Shown here one piece after another: positions 23,788 to 36,068 of a DNA stretch of 64,000 nt; the first letter of the stretch is position 1; each line of letters starts with the position of its first letter. The position numbers and the translations under genes were made by a program. The notes under the pieces are model-generated. The model made no database searches, was not told the DNA's origin, and saw nothing but the letters and a program-made list of their open reading frames with translations. The stretch covers positions 189,027,794-189,091,793 of the forward strand of contig CP136064.1 in assembly GCA_032622095.1 (NCBI GenBank), given 5' to 3'. Source of the DNA: Siphonodentalium dalli (Eukaryota > Mollusca > Scaphopoda > Gadilida > Siphonodentaliidae).

Positions 23788-25129
23788 TTAACTCATTGAA
23801 CGCCGGCGACGAGATATCTCGTCGCCCGAAAAACACCATCTGAGCGCCGGCGACGAGATAACTCGTCGCCCAACACACACCGTTTGTAACATTCTGCCTT
23901 CTAATCCAATCTCACAATTTCAATCTGTTTGCACATGATTAGAACCCTGCATACTACAAGTCACATTTTGGGAGAAGCGTTTGTTTAAATTTCAATGGGG
24001 GGGGGGGGTCTGTATATACGCGCATGCGCAGATTCAACTTGTACATCGGGGTATAGCCCAGCATGTCTCCGTTCAAATGACGCATCAGGCAGCTCCTCAT
24101 GTCGAGGCGTTTAGGAGATACAGTCATATGAAAACAGGTGGTGAAAATTGATGTGATCTGTGGGCGTGACTTAGACTTGCAGAGTTCAAACTCTCTAAGA
24201 GGTCAACGGATACAGGCGTACATATATGTTAATTGGAAACCGATTTTAATTGCGTAAAGGTCGATTCCTATATAGTCGGGCATGCCCTGATCCATCGTAA
24301 ACTTGGTTTGACACCAAACGACACAGGCACGCTGATGTCGACAACGTACACAATATGTCAATCAAACTCTGTACCTTAAGGGGTTCGCCAAATTACAATG
24401 AGAATTTACTATAGAAATAAATTGTCAGTATATTGCTCTTACATTATTTACGATATCGAACTGAAATTTGGTATGGAAGGCGGGGGGGGGGGGGGGGGGG
24501 GTAGATGCGCTGAATCGGATATAATCGTCACCGGGTTAATCCGATGTACTAATATGTGGCATTGTCACCTAGATACAGTACAAACTGGAAGTACGTCCCA
24601 CCGCGGCAAGTGCGACTATTATAGGCCAAAAAGAACGAAACAATACATTTCCAAATAGTTTTCAATTTAATAATCAGCTTTTCTCGGATAGTGTTCATTG
24701 TAAACGTCATCCCATTCACAAAATTCGTTTAGTCACACCGATTACCCCCCCCCCCCCCCGGATCCTATCTAAATGCTATGTTATTCCACCAGTAAAATTA
24801 ATGTCTAAAACTACACTGAATAAATTATTTAGATGGCCACACAAAACAACAACTTTGTGATTTCAGTCAATCGGTGTCAATTTTAAGTCCTCGTTGCCAT
24901 GGCAACATTAAATTTTTGACCTATGATGACCCCCGAGTACCGGACATGGAGTTTAAAAGCAGGTCATGGATAGGGCCTATACTAGCAATGCCTGCTGTCA
25001 ATTCGATTCTGTCCTATATTGAATAGTCAAACTAAATATATAGTTAGTGTGAATAATGTTCTTTTTTCCCAGGAGACCTGGCGTACAGATATCGATTCCC
25101 CTCAGGAGACCTGGCACTCAATGAGTTAA
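23788..25129. mobile_element. 1.34-kb TTAA-flanked element with palindromic subterminal repeats
   Basis: TTAA (23788-23791) is followed by CTCATTGAACGCC; the right end GGCACTCAATGAG (25113-25125) is followed by TTAA (25126-25129). The 13-bp termini match at 11 positions. Next to the left end are two palindromes, GCGACGAGATATCTCGTCGC (perfect, 20 bp, about 23806-23825) and a one-base variant at about 23850. Near the right end CAGGAGACCTGGC occurs twice. It contains a G20 tract at 24482 and a C15 tract at 24745 but no open frame of note. TTAA duplication suggests a piggyBac-superfamily non-autonomous element. Confidence 0.75.
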
Positions 25130-25200
25130 GTCAACATGACCGCTTTCGCAGATTGCTGCTTCCAGCAAGGAAGGATACGCACTACGTTCATGACTGAACT

Positions 25201-25526
25201 GGAGTTGCACATACTTCCGAGTGTGACTTGATGTGTGGTATTGAAAACAACAGGTATTTATCTGGCAGGTCCGATTGGAACTTGTATAGATGTTGGCCCG
25301 GGTGTATTTATTTTTGAATTTTATATTCAATATTGATATTTCAAATCTGACAAATTAATATGTAGGTCAAGTGATGTAATTCCAGAAAAAAAATATCAAA
25401 AATATATTTATTGCAAAATTTTATAATTTACAAAGCGAACCCACCAGATAAATACCTGCTGTTTCTTATAGTACCACATCAAGTCACACTCAGAAGACTG
25501 AGAAGTATGCAGGTATGTGCAACTCC
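25201..25526. repeat. Inverted repeat with about 70-85-bp arms
   Basis: GGAGTTGCACATACTTCCGA from 25201 through AACAGGTATTTATCTGGCAG (to about 25269) is mirrored by 25441-25526. The right arm holds an insertion (GAAGACTGAGAAGTATGCAG). It lies just outside the right end of the TTAA element and may be the remains of a separate MITE. Confidence 0.75.
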
Positions 25527-26910
25527 GTAACTTTCAGAATTTTGCTCCGCAGATTTGCATGGAAATCCACTGTGATATTCACTTCCCAAAATCCATGGCG
25601 GAAGACAACCCCCCCCCCCATTCGCTGCTCTTTCAAATTTTTCGGCATCTTCGCGCTGACGAAAACGTCTTATTTGATCGCATTTTGCCAATTTAAGCTC
25701 AATATATATCGTCTTTTTCTAACGATATCCTGAAACCATGCTTGCTGTCACTGACAAAACACAGGCAATGAGGTATACCCCAATCTATTTATAGCAATCA
25801 GGAGAGATAAACCATGCATGCAGTTTACAGAAGCGTTAGGAACAGGCAGTGAACAGCTGATTTCAACAACAACAACATGGTGGCGATTATTTTTGAGTCA
25901 CTTTAACGTCAAGTTTTGATTAAACTTTCCTATCTTATTGGACTAATTGGACATTGAGCAGTAATGCCTCTGTATCGTGTAATGTTTACATAACAATTAA
26001 TGGTCTTGATATGCGAAATATCGTTATTGGAGAGTTATTAATATTAAAAGCCGATCAACTTTTAAATGTACTTGGATGTGACACTGTGTATATATCTATA
26101 AACAACAAGACCACGAATGAGATGGCTGCAAGTGTTGAGAGAAATACGGATCTAACCAGGGGTGGTCGGGAAAAAAATTCCGGACACTAGGCGCTTTTTT
26201 ATTTTTTCCGCCCTCTGCATGGGTACCGACCACCCCCTAATTTTTATTTTTTCCGATTCTGGGATAGGGACCCACCCCCTCCAAACTGCTTCAAATGACT
26301 ATTGAAACTCCAAGCCACATGTCTCACACCCCTGCGTGTTTGGTAACCAGGCACCTGCTTTGCACCACAGCCCACGTGACCACTTTCTCATTTCGCTCGG
26401 TTTTGGAAGGTCATTATACATGAATATACAGCAACGTGGCGACATCAGTTTTCCTGATCTTATCCGATGAATGTTCCGTATATTGATTATAGAAACATTC
26501 CTACTTTGTATTTACCAACAAGACTGTCAAGTTTCAAAACAATTCTCCAATAAATGTAGGCTGTAGGCTATGCTGATGGATTGACATTTGAAATCAAAGA
26601 TGGCTGCTGGTGGCCATGTTTGTTTGTTTGTTTGTTTGTTTTAAATTGGGGAAAAAATGGAGCCTCCCATCTAGAGGTCACTTCGAAAATCCATATGAAG
26701 TTTTGTGACGAGATGTCACACCGAAGATCCATATGCAGGTTGGTGATGATCGGATGAGCGTGTTGTGTGATTCTTATGTCTGTCTTCGTACTTAGGGGTT
26801 CCAAGGAACGGGGGAGATTTTCATCGGGTAAGTTTTTTCCGCCCGAGGTGATCTTCACCTTGAAACGGGTACGCAGTGATCGCGTTTGGCTAACGAAAAC
26901 GACCTTCTCA
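25527..26910. other. No gene seen
   Basis: Holds a C11 tract (25609-25619), a short inverted pair GGGGTGGTCGG / CCGACCACCCC around 26160 and 26230, and (TTTG)n near 26620-26641. GGTTGGTGATGATCGGATGAG at about 26738 also occurs, slightly changed, at 30-50, so it belongs to a dispersed repeat. Confidence 0.5.
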
Positions 26911-27573
26911 TCTAATATATATTTTGGGACTTCTGTTTGTTTGTCTGTTAGCTATGGCCTGGAAAACGGCTGGACCGATTGAGCTAAAACTTCCAATCTA
27001 AGGTTAAAAACAACGGGCAGTGTTTACCGCCGTTTTGGAGAAGCTCCGAGCACTCCTTCTCCACTCTCAGTCGCCAAAATGACCGTCCTTGGCACTGTGT
27101 GGTTAATCGCGTTGATAGTTAAAGAGCGTTCGTATCCGCAGTGTCGTTGATAAAGAGCGTCTGCGTTTAGTGTGATTCTTATGTCTGGGGCCAGACGTGA
27201 GTGTGTCTGTATCCAGACATGAGCGTGTTGTGGTGATCTTCACCTTGAAACGGGTACGCAGTGATCGCGTTTGGCTAACGAAAACAACCTTCTCATATAA
27301 ACTGCAGGACGGATTTCGACGAAATTTGATACCTAGTGGTGATTTTGTCCGGGGAGTGTTTTGGACGGGTCAAATCGTGACCCCGACCTGACTGACCTTG
27401 ACCTTCAAAATGGTCAATTCAAGGTCAAATCAGGTAAAACTGACGGATTTCGCTAGGTATACTTTTGTCCGGGGAGTGTTTTGGACGGGTCAAATCGTGA
27501 CTCCGACCTGACCTTGACCTTAAAAATGGTCAATTTAAGGTCAAAGCCCGGACGAAGTCGGGTCACCTGCTAG
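26911..27573 (+). mobile_element. Helitron-like non-autonomous repeat (tentative)
   Basis: Begins TCTAATATATATTTTGGGAC and ends CGGACGAAGTCGGGTCACCTGCTAG. The 3' end has a short GC stem (CCCG...CGGG) a few bases ahead of CTAG, and the 5' end starts TC, as expected of Helitrons. Internal repeats exist: TTTTGTCCGGGGAGTGTTTT occurs at about 27344 and 27465, and GTGATCTTCACCTTGAAACG occurs at 27234 and also outside at about 26849. No Rep/helicase coding. No terminal inverted repeat was found, which is consistent with this class. Confidence 0.45.
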
Positions 27574-28525
27574 TAGATATATAATTCACAAGGTTTCCAA
27601 ACATGCTCTTTTATATATTAAGTGGCGATATAATTTGTTGTTTTAAATTAACAATAAAAGCATGGTCTGACTCAGTTATCATTGTCATGGAACGTCATTG
27701 GTATAATATGGCTTTATCCCCATAGAACGATCAACCCTGTGTGAGCGAAATGCGTGTTACACAAACAGTAACGCAAAATGTAAACACAAGGCTAAACCCA
27801 TGTAGTGCCACCTCACCCTTCCAGACATCAAACCATAGTTTCTAACATGCTGACTGGCTCTGGACCTCCGATTCAGTCACCACGTTCCTACACAACACAC
27901 ACACACAATACCATTTCACACACAAGAATGGACCTGGAAGTCACTTGGTTTTAACACTGGATTGTACAACTCAAAATCATGTTGGGGTTAGATTTGGTGT
28001 TTATACAGGTGTATGCATATAGCCTGTTTAACAGAATAAAGTACCTATATTAATATAATTGAAGCAGAATGGGATATAATTGTTTCACGCCATTTAGTTT
28101 TATTAAAATTCAATAATAATGGTGAGGACAAAATGGTATGGTAGGATGGCACATAAATATTTTGTAAATTTTAGTGACTTGTAAAATAGATAGTGGAACA
28201 GGATTGGAAACAAAAGTGAACAAGGAGTACATTTGGGATGGTATTCCTAATAACAAATTAAGTAAAAAAAACATTAAAAAGTGTCAAATATGGGATAAGG
28301 GAGGTGTGTCCCAAATTTTGCAGAGGAACAACATATTTTTTTTTGCAAGCAAAGGGGGGGGGGGGGTGGGTACATTGTAGTCGAAACATTTTTGTTTTGG
28401 GCCTTGTGTATGCAAATGTTTTCAGACCCCCCCCCCCTGTTCCACTCATCAAAATTCACCTGATACAGACCAATGTTACTCTGTAGTAATACAAAACTAT
28501 TAGTTAAAATTCCTCAGTGTTATTT
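27574..28525. other. No gene seen
   Basis: Short CA-rich stretch at about 27893-27908; G13 (28354-28366) and C11 (28427-28437) tracts that could pair; otherwise unremarkable. Confidence 0.5.
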
Positions 28526-30013
28526 TGTGTCGGCGCACACGATCCCGATTGTATCCGGTTAAATCCGGCTGCCGGATAAATCGGGCCCGATAAAATCGGG
28601 GGGTCAGCGCACACGGTCCGATTTTCACTCCGGTCATATGCATGCTATGGTCACTGTAGTATATAGCCAACTGGTATGGCCAGCGTATCTAGCCATTTAC
28701 TATAGCTAGTCGTGGTGATTTATATTAATATGTATTTCTAAAGACTAATATTTATTAATAATAAACTAAATAATATATTAATAATAATATATTGAGCTAA
28801 TTTGAGGTCACGAGCAATACTGCCAATAGCCGTAAATTGGCGTAATAGACCTTTCCACAGCTGCCGCCCTCTTGTTGCGATTATTATATACGGGCAGTAT
28901 TTTCGAATAGCGGTCGCTGCTAACTATTCCGACATTTTGAATGAGGTTTTGGCCACATGACGGTCATGTGACAAGCATAACACGCGCGTTGCCATCGTCA
29001 CGAGCCGGATTTTCCGGATGAAATCAAACTCAGTTTGATCGGTCCGATTAAATCGGATCTGACAAAAACCGGCCCAAAGTTAGGCGCACACGATCCCGGT
29101 TGTCCCCGATTTATCCGGCTGCACAACCGGGATCATGTGCGCTAGACCCCGAAGCCACGACAAATAGTTTTCATGGCTGGCTCAACCGATTTTCGTGGCT
29201 GGTTAGCTAGCTAAGCCGGCTCAGTCACGACGTTCGTGGCTGACGAAATATGGCGGCTCAGCCGGCTGAGATGTTATCATTCAGCGTATCTCCGTTTCCG
29301 AAATGTTCCTAATCCCCTGTTATCGGTTATAGATGCCGTTTTTTTTAGCGTTTGTGGTGAACCCGTAGAATTCCAGACCACACGTAATCTTTTGATGTTG
29401 GGCTTTTCCATTACGGCGAAATTCACGAAGGACTGTCATGGATATACTATGTAGTTTCCCATCTAATCGGTATAAGTGGTTACATTGGGACTTCTGTCGA
29501 CTTCAGACTGCTATCATCACTGCCATCTTGCGATATATGCATGCACCATTGAATGATGAACCGGATAGTAATGATATATACTATTTCAAACTATTTTCTA
29601 TTCTTATGTGTATATATTGACAAATGCCAGTGATGTCTGAGACTGGGTGTTGTCGGTATAAAGAATTTACATTTTAACCCTTTCAATACCGAATGGATGC
29701 GCCCATTCAGTTATATGAAAGCATGCATTGGGATCGTCTATTCCACATTAAGGGGCCAGGTGTTCTGATAATATAACAACCATGCGAGTATGCCAATATT
29801 AGGCAATGCGGTTTAGTTCTTTGCGATTCACAGTACAGTTGTGCTTGACATATAAGCCCATGCACATGACTCAGCCATTTTACAATTCCGGCGGCGGAGA
29901 TTTTTAAATGTGGCTGGCGTTAGAAATAATATGGCTGGCGGCGGCTTCTGGCCAATGTGGCTGGCGGCGGCGGCGTACGATGGCGGCTTCGGGCTCTAAT
30001 GTGCGCCGACACC
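28526..30013. mobile_element. 1.5-kb region bounded by inverted GTGTCGGCGCACA termini
   Basis: GTGTCGGCGCACAC near 28527 is mirrored by ATGTGCGCCGACACC near 29998. Inside, both ends carry clusters of CCGATTTAATCGG-like palindromes and GCGCACACGATCCC (at about 28533 and 29090), then CGTGGCTGG and GGCGGC repeats (29160-29270 and 29885-29990). No transposase frame. Terminal plus subterminal repeats suggest a DNA transposon, but no target duplication is visible. Confidence 0.5.
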
Positions 30014-31659
30014 TATAGGGTATGTGGCATGCCACGCCAGCCGCTGAGGCATGCCAATATCCCATAATATGTCAAATATAGCGAATTATCGAAATATGAA
30101 ATACCAAGAAAAAGCGAAATAGGAAAATACAGCGAAATAAAAAATGCATCGAAATGACGAAATAGCGCGAATTGTCGAAATAAGAAATTATTTTTATTAA
30201 CTAAATAACGGAGATATTTGAAGAAGTGTTTTTGACGAAATAACGGGCATATTTGGAGAAGTGTTTATATTACAAACATCCGTCACAGTATGGACAATGG
30301 CCTAGTTATTTTTTCCAGACAATGAACATAAAAGTATTATTTTACATTTGAAATGCATCAATATGGATATGGATATGGATGTTATGTATTGACTAATTAT
30401 CTATATAACAATAACCGCTGTGTTCGCATGTATATGCGCAAAATGATATATATCTTTAATATTCAATGACACAGTGTTATATCAAATGCAATTAATCTCA
30501 CTCTGTTACCCGGTAACCATAAATAATTTCAACAAACATACTAGCAATATATAGAGTTGTATATTATGTTCTGATTTATTCCATAATTTTCTCATTTTCC
30601 AACAAAAAATTAATGTGTTTTTGCCCCAAAATGGCAAAAATAAACACTAAAATGTTTAGTCACACCAAAAAACCTCACATACCATGTGAAACTCACCATA
30701 TAATGTCATCTAATTGATTTTATTTTCGAAAAAATGGTCCCCCCCCCCCAAAAAAAAGCCCAGCTCGCACTGAATATGGATGAATAATAAAAACTATAGC
30801 CGGCAACTCTGTGATGTTGAGGATTATGACAACTACCGCAACACCTATCAGAAACAATAGATGCCAGATGAACAGGACGACCCCCACTGGTTTTATAAAC
30901 GAAAATCAAATTTGTTTTATTAAAACCTCAATTTCCACCCGAAATCCCCTTAACCACAACATTTGACACATTATATAGATTAGTCATATCGAAAGCATAA
31001 CTACAGATAGATAAAGCTAGGTATTGCTATAAAATTACATCCATTGACAACGTATATTATGTTTTTGGTGGATTCCAGAATTCTTTCACCAAAAAGGGTG
31101 ATTTTTACCCCAAAATGAACCATAGAACATTACGATAACACAAGAAGAACTTACAACATGTGAGCATAAACATAATCTGCAGTATAGGTGAGTTTCCAAC
31201 AAAAAATAACGTGATAAGTTATTCCTGCAGCTCAATTCCAGTTTTCACTGATATATAAGTATATACGAAAAAAGTGGGTTTCCCCCAATATCTCAGTTCG
31301 CACACATTCAGTGTTCATATTCCCCATATCCGTGCGAACATTTTGATATATAATACGTCTTAGTGGTTGATTCAACTCGAAAAATAAGGCCCTTTTCTGG
31401 TCTCTGCTGCTCCACTATGTAATTAATACTCCATCCTGTTTCACCAAGATGGTTGAACCCTCACGTGCTGTCATTACGCTGCCAACGTCATTACATCATT
31501 AGCCCAAATTCCCTCCCCCAAAAAAACTTCCGACACATCCCATACTGTCATTTCTGTAAATGCAAATAACATTACATTCGCATGGATAAATTGTCATTCT
31601 CAAAAAGGACGGTAATTCCAATTTTCACCAGTTTCCCATAAACAAAACACTTAAATCAC
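30014..31659. other. No gene seen; GCGAAATA-rich low-complexity DNA
   Basis: From 30060 to 30200 short CGAAAT/GCGAAATA motifs recur irregularly. ATAACGG-GATATTT-GAAGAAGTGTTT occurs twice with changes around 30206 and 30240. (TATGGA)n lies at about 30361-30380 and a C11 tract at 30739-30749. Confidence 0.5.
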
Positions 31660-32613
31660 TTAAGGACTTTGCTAACCCAATTTTCCCCAACTTTGATGGA
31701 GTCAAAATAAAGGTTTATGTTCACTTGTGTTAGTAATCACAGTAACCAAACACATGAATGCAACATGTTAAGAGCATTATTAATGGTGGAATATGTTAGA
31801 AATACTAAATGTGAAATTTATAGAGGTTTTTAAAATCTATTTTTTCGAACCCAAAACCAATAAACACAAAGTCCATATCAAAGAAAAAAATATGGCAATG
31901 TCTACTGAACACTGTGAAGAATGATGAACAATAAAATAATATTCATATTTATCAAGCATTCTTTGATAAAATTACTAAGAACCAATTGTTTACAAATCAT
32001 TGAGTAAGTTACCTGACATCGCTTATAGTGAGGTGGAAGTTAAATGTTAATATCTGTGGACAGCGGTGTGTTGTGAATCTCTTGACAAAAGAATTGTCTA
32101 ATCCCCAATCTGGTGTACCCTCATAGCCCAGAAACTAGGTCACCAATCATCCTGAGTCAGGATAAAGTACAGCACTGGCTGGTCATAATCCCCATGAATC
32201 CCAACAGACTTGAGTGAACATTATCTTGACCCATCAAATTCAGTTCCCAAATAGCTTTGCTGAGCAATGAAAGCTACCATTTGTAGACAACTGCTTCCAA
32301 GCCAAAAATCTTAATAAAACTGAAGAAATGTGAGTATATCTTTATTGTTCATCATTCTTCACAGTGTTCAGTACACATACCCATATTTTGTTCTTAGATA
32401 TGACCTTTGTGTTTGTTGATTTTGGGTTCGAAAAAATAAATTTTAAAAACTTCTATAAATTTCACATTTTGAATTTCTAACATAATCTACCATGAATTAT
32501 ACTCTTAAAATGTAGCATCCATGGGTATGGTTACTGTGATTAGTAATAAAAGTGAACATAAACCTTTTGGACTCCATTAAATTTGGGGAAAATTGGGTTA
32601 GCAAAGTCCTTAA
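31660..32613. mobile_element. Foldback element with about 280-bp inverted arms
   Basis: TTAAGGACTTTGCTAACCC at 31660 is the exact inverse of the right end GGGTTAGCAAAGTCCTTAA ending 32613. Homology continues inward about 280 bp (31660-31938 against 32338-32613). A direct TTAAATCAC occurs at 31651-31659 and 32610-32618, so the target duplication may be 5 or 9 bp depending on where the element is taken to end. No coding. A third, partial arm is at 33037-33313. Confidence 0.8.
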
Positions 32614-32680
32614 ATCACACCAAAATGACGAAATATTTCATAAAAACATTAAAAAGATAAACGAATGAAGGATGAATGCA

Positions 32681-32751
32681 CAGGGTCTATCGTTTAGCAT
32701 ATAATCTAACCTTTGACAGGGTCTATCGTTTAGCATATAATCTAACCTTTC
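32681..32751. repeat. 36-bp tandem duplication
   Basis: CAGGGTCTATCGTTTAGCAT plus 16 further bases is repeated immediately, with only the last base or two differing. Confidence 0.95.
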
Positions 32752-33036
32752 ATATGATATATAAAAATAGGTATATTAAACTCCTTAAATACGGCCATTT
32801 TTGGGTCATGGCCGCTCACCTATAATGGATTATTCCATGATTGGTGACCTATTTAGTGGTTACAGGGTGGTGTGCTAAATTGAAGCTAAAGAAATTATGT
32901 TATCAACTCACGCTGTCAACAGTTAACCAATTGCTGCCAGCTCCCAGTCAGTCATGTTGTTGGAAGTAAATCTACCATTTGTATACAATGGTTCTAAGTA
33001 AATTTTTCAAAGAACACTTGGTAAATATGAATATAT

Positions 33037-33313
33037 TTTTATTGTTCATCGTTCTTCACAGTGTTCAGTACACATTTCCATATTTATTTCTTAGAAATTG
33101 ATTTTGTGTTTGTTGGATTTGGGTTCGAAAAAAATATTTTTTAAAACCTCTATAAAGTTCACATTTTGTATTTCTAAGATAATCCATCATGATTTATACT
33201 CATACAATGGTGCATCAATGGGTTTGGTTGCTGTGATTACTAATAAAACTGAACATAACCCTTTATTTTGACTGCATCAAATTTGGGTTGAAAATGGGTT
33301 AGCAAAGTCCTTA
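33037..33313. repeat. Solo arm of the 31660 foldback family
   Basis: Same orientation as the right arm at 32338-32613 and ends GGGTTAGCAAAGTCC followed by TTAA (33310-33313). It diverges moderately (perhaps 15 percent by eye). No matching left arm was found beside it, so it is a truncated copy or product of recombination. Confidence 0.75.
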
Positions 33314-34384
33314 ACACCTTTGTTTTATTTTATTATGGTTTTTTGAATACTCTATTTTTATTTGAAGAGTTCAGTGAAGAGTTTACATTTATTTGAAGAA
33401 TCTATTATTGTGTTATGTTTTCATTTATATCAGGTTGAATAAATGATTTTTAATAGAACTATTTAAATCTGAGCCTTTCCATGTCAATATGCATTGATAG
33501 ATCCTTGATGAAAACATTTAACAAGCTGACCTTCTATTACCCCTTGGTGTCATCCCTCATTATTAACTGATGGTGAACTCAACCCCCCTACCAAGAGTTA
33601 AGTGCATACCTATTACACAATAGAAGCATTCTTAAAACCTTTTGTCCCAATATTTGGAAGAAAAATGATTCTAGGAAAAAATTTACAGGACCAGGAAAAA
33701 AATGTGTAAGCCGGGCTGCTGAACCACCCACCGACCCCCGACTATTGTTCGGAAAAAAAATTGCAGACCCCCCCCCCCCCCCCCCCCCGCCCCATGATCT
33801 AACTGCGTATTTTTGTCAAATCTTGAAATTATGTTTTTCTCCCAACTAAATGAAATGTCAGAGAATAAAGAACGTGGATGACAAACTCTGACATTTCACC
33901 GATAATCCAATTTTCGGATCAATCACAAAATCACAACGAATCACACCAAACCTCTTCTAATTTAAAACTCAAAATTTCCTAGTCATTTTAATTTCTGCTG
34001 ACAAGCGAACAAGCGCAAATTAACTTGTGACGCGTGTGGTCCATTAATTTCCGTCGACAAGCGAAAACGTGAAACAAGAGCAAATTAACTTGTGACTTCG
34101 GTGTTCAATCATCGATTATTTGATATGAAAAGAATGGCGAATGTAGTGGGGAAAAAAGTACTGACACATGAGAATTGAGAGCACACAATGCATGCCCTGA
34201 CAACAATTGCACACACAAATACAAATGCTTTTAATTATCATCACCATTATACAACTAGAATGCACTCAGAGAGATGCCAACGTGCGCAAAAATGTAATAA
34301 AAAAATAATTTCACTGTATTTATAATTTAATTAAATTTAATGTTAGCAAAAAAAGACAACTACAATCTTCAATAATTTTATTTA
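33314..34384. other. No gene seen; C21 tract
   Basis: AT-rich DNA with a C21 homopolymer at 33768-33788. CTGACAAGCGAACAAGCGCA-like words recur at about 33998 and 34055. Nothing else recognised. Confidence 0.5.
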
Positions 34385-34479
34385 GGGGATAACAGTGTGG
34401 TGTTTTGTGATTTCGGAAAGGTACATGGCGATTCGCCATGTACCTTTCCGAAATCACAAAACACCACACTGTTATCCCC
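34385..34479. repeat. 95-nt palindrome, 47-bp arms, 1-nt spacer
   Basis: GGGGATAACAGTGTGGTGTT from 34385 runs to 34431 and is followed, after a single T at 34432, by its exact reverse complement to 34479. I find no mismatch. A diverged single arm, GGGGTATAACGTTGTGGTGT, is present at about 34903-34947, showing this is a dispersed terminal repeat and not a one-off. Confidence 0.9.
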
Positions 34480-35709
34480 ATTCTAATGCTCTTCGAACCT
34501 AAAAATGTTATTTAGACAAACAAATGGCTCGTAATTATCAACGAAATGTGCGGCCATAGAAAACACTCAGCCAATTCACGACTTTTTATTTTAAATTTAA
34601 TGCGCTAGATAAAATATAGTCCCCCAATTACCATCGCTCTTATCGTTAAAAATACTGATAAACATGAAAAATTGCCACCTCAAATAGAAATAAATATGCA
34701 CAACAATTAGTTTCTGCATGTACCTGATGTCTTTTTCAGATGTTTACCACTTACAAATTGCGGTTTTGATTTTACCGCGATCTTGAAGTTGAATTGAAAC
34801 AATGGGAAATTGTTTACTCAATGCGATGTATTTCACGCCGTGTCTGTCGCGGTTTCGTGTCAAGAAATTTGGTCAAATGATATCGAGACACTGACATTGG
34901 TGGGGTATAACGTTGTGGTGTTTTGTATTTTCTGAAAGTACATGTATACAGGGCGAATGTACTGACTGTCAATTTTCGACAAAGGCCACATCGCTGGTTT
35001 GTTTATATAGCAACGAGCTAGTAACGGAAGTCAGTGCCAAGGGCGTCAACTCTACTCTACTCCGTAACGTCGCCGGCATGTACTGCGTAAGGGTGACGTC
35101 ATGGAGTGAAATCGGTAGGGTGACACCAACGTACGTACCTACGAATCTGACTGATCGCCATACTGTTGCGCGAGCGCACGTAATGATATTTCGAGAAAAG
35201 TACAGCATGATTATACACTGGCTGCCCTTCCCAATAAGAACAAAACATATAAACACGAAATGGCAACAGTATGAGTACGATGCAAAAATGGCGAATGAAT
35301 AGTTCATGCCACCTGACATGGGTGGGGTTGGGGCTACCAGTACATGCACAATACATTTGCGCATACGTCAAAACACGATGCATAACATGCAGGACTCACC
35401 ATTGACCCGCCCTGTGCTATGATTATCCTTAATCTTCTAGAGTATCCTCTATATTGCTAGAAGGTCTTGGTTCAACCGTTTAGCTGTTTAGGGTGAGAGT
35501 GAGCCACTTGTATTGCATTGAATTTCAAATATACTCACGAGTTCCGTGAACCGACATTTAGCTCGTTTTTTGAGTGGAATCCCGACCAAAATAAAAATGG
35601 AAATGCGACTGACGGTTATAAAATGTATTATTATCACTTTATAGGGCGTTCTATAGGCCATTGATAATGTTTTTCGGGGCGTTCCAAATAGCGTATTGTT
35701 ACCAAAACA
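34480..35709. other. No gene assigned
   Basis: Overlapping opposite-strand open frames at 34913-35302 (plus, 129 codons) and 34969-35364 (minus, 131 codons) have no recognisable domain. The plus frame begins inside the diverged palindrome arm at 34903-34947, so it is more likely transposon-derived than a gene. Confidence 0.45.
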
Positions 35710-35762
35710 CCGGGCCGCGGGCCGATAATGAAAGCTCTGCTCATTATCGGCCCGCGGCCCGG
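35710..35762. repeat. GC-rich hairpin, 22-bp perfect arms
   Basis: CCGGGCCGCGGGCCGATAAT (to 35731) pairs exactly with 35741-35762 over a 9-nt loop. It is far more GC-rich than its surroundings. Confidence 0.9.
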
Positions 35763-36068
35763 CAACTTACCGGAAGTGAAATCTCGTTTATTATCACACG
35801 AGTTACGTCGCTTCAACATCAGACGTTTTGTTTCAAGAAAATAATGGGAAAATGTACCATATTTTCCTCGCACTGTAGTGATTTTATGATTGGAAATCAC
35901 GCTATATGGTTGAATTATTGTCTCAATCGTAAATATGTATAAATAACTTTAGCTGTCAAACTTTCATCGTTTGTCACTCGTCTTAAATGCTGGTTTTTAT
36001 TTATATGTTCTTGGAAATATCTCTCTCTTAATCTACTTCATATTCCATAAATATGTGGTAATAATAGT

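Noticed and set aside
29674-29700. TTAACCCTTTCAATACCG as a fifth member of MITE family 1
   Set aside because: Only the first eight bases after TTAA match the family; no second terminus found within 500 bp.
34913-35302. 129-codon frame
   Set aside because: Starts inside a diverged palindromic repeat arm and overlaps an equally long antisense frame; no motif.
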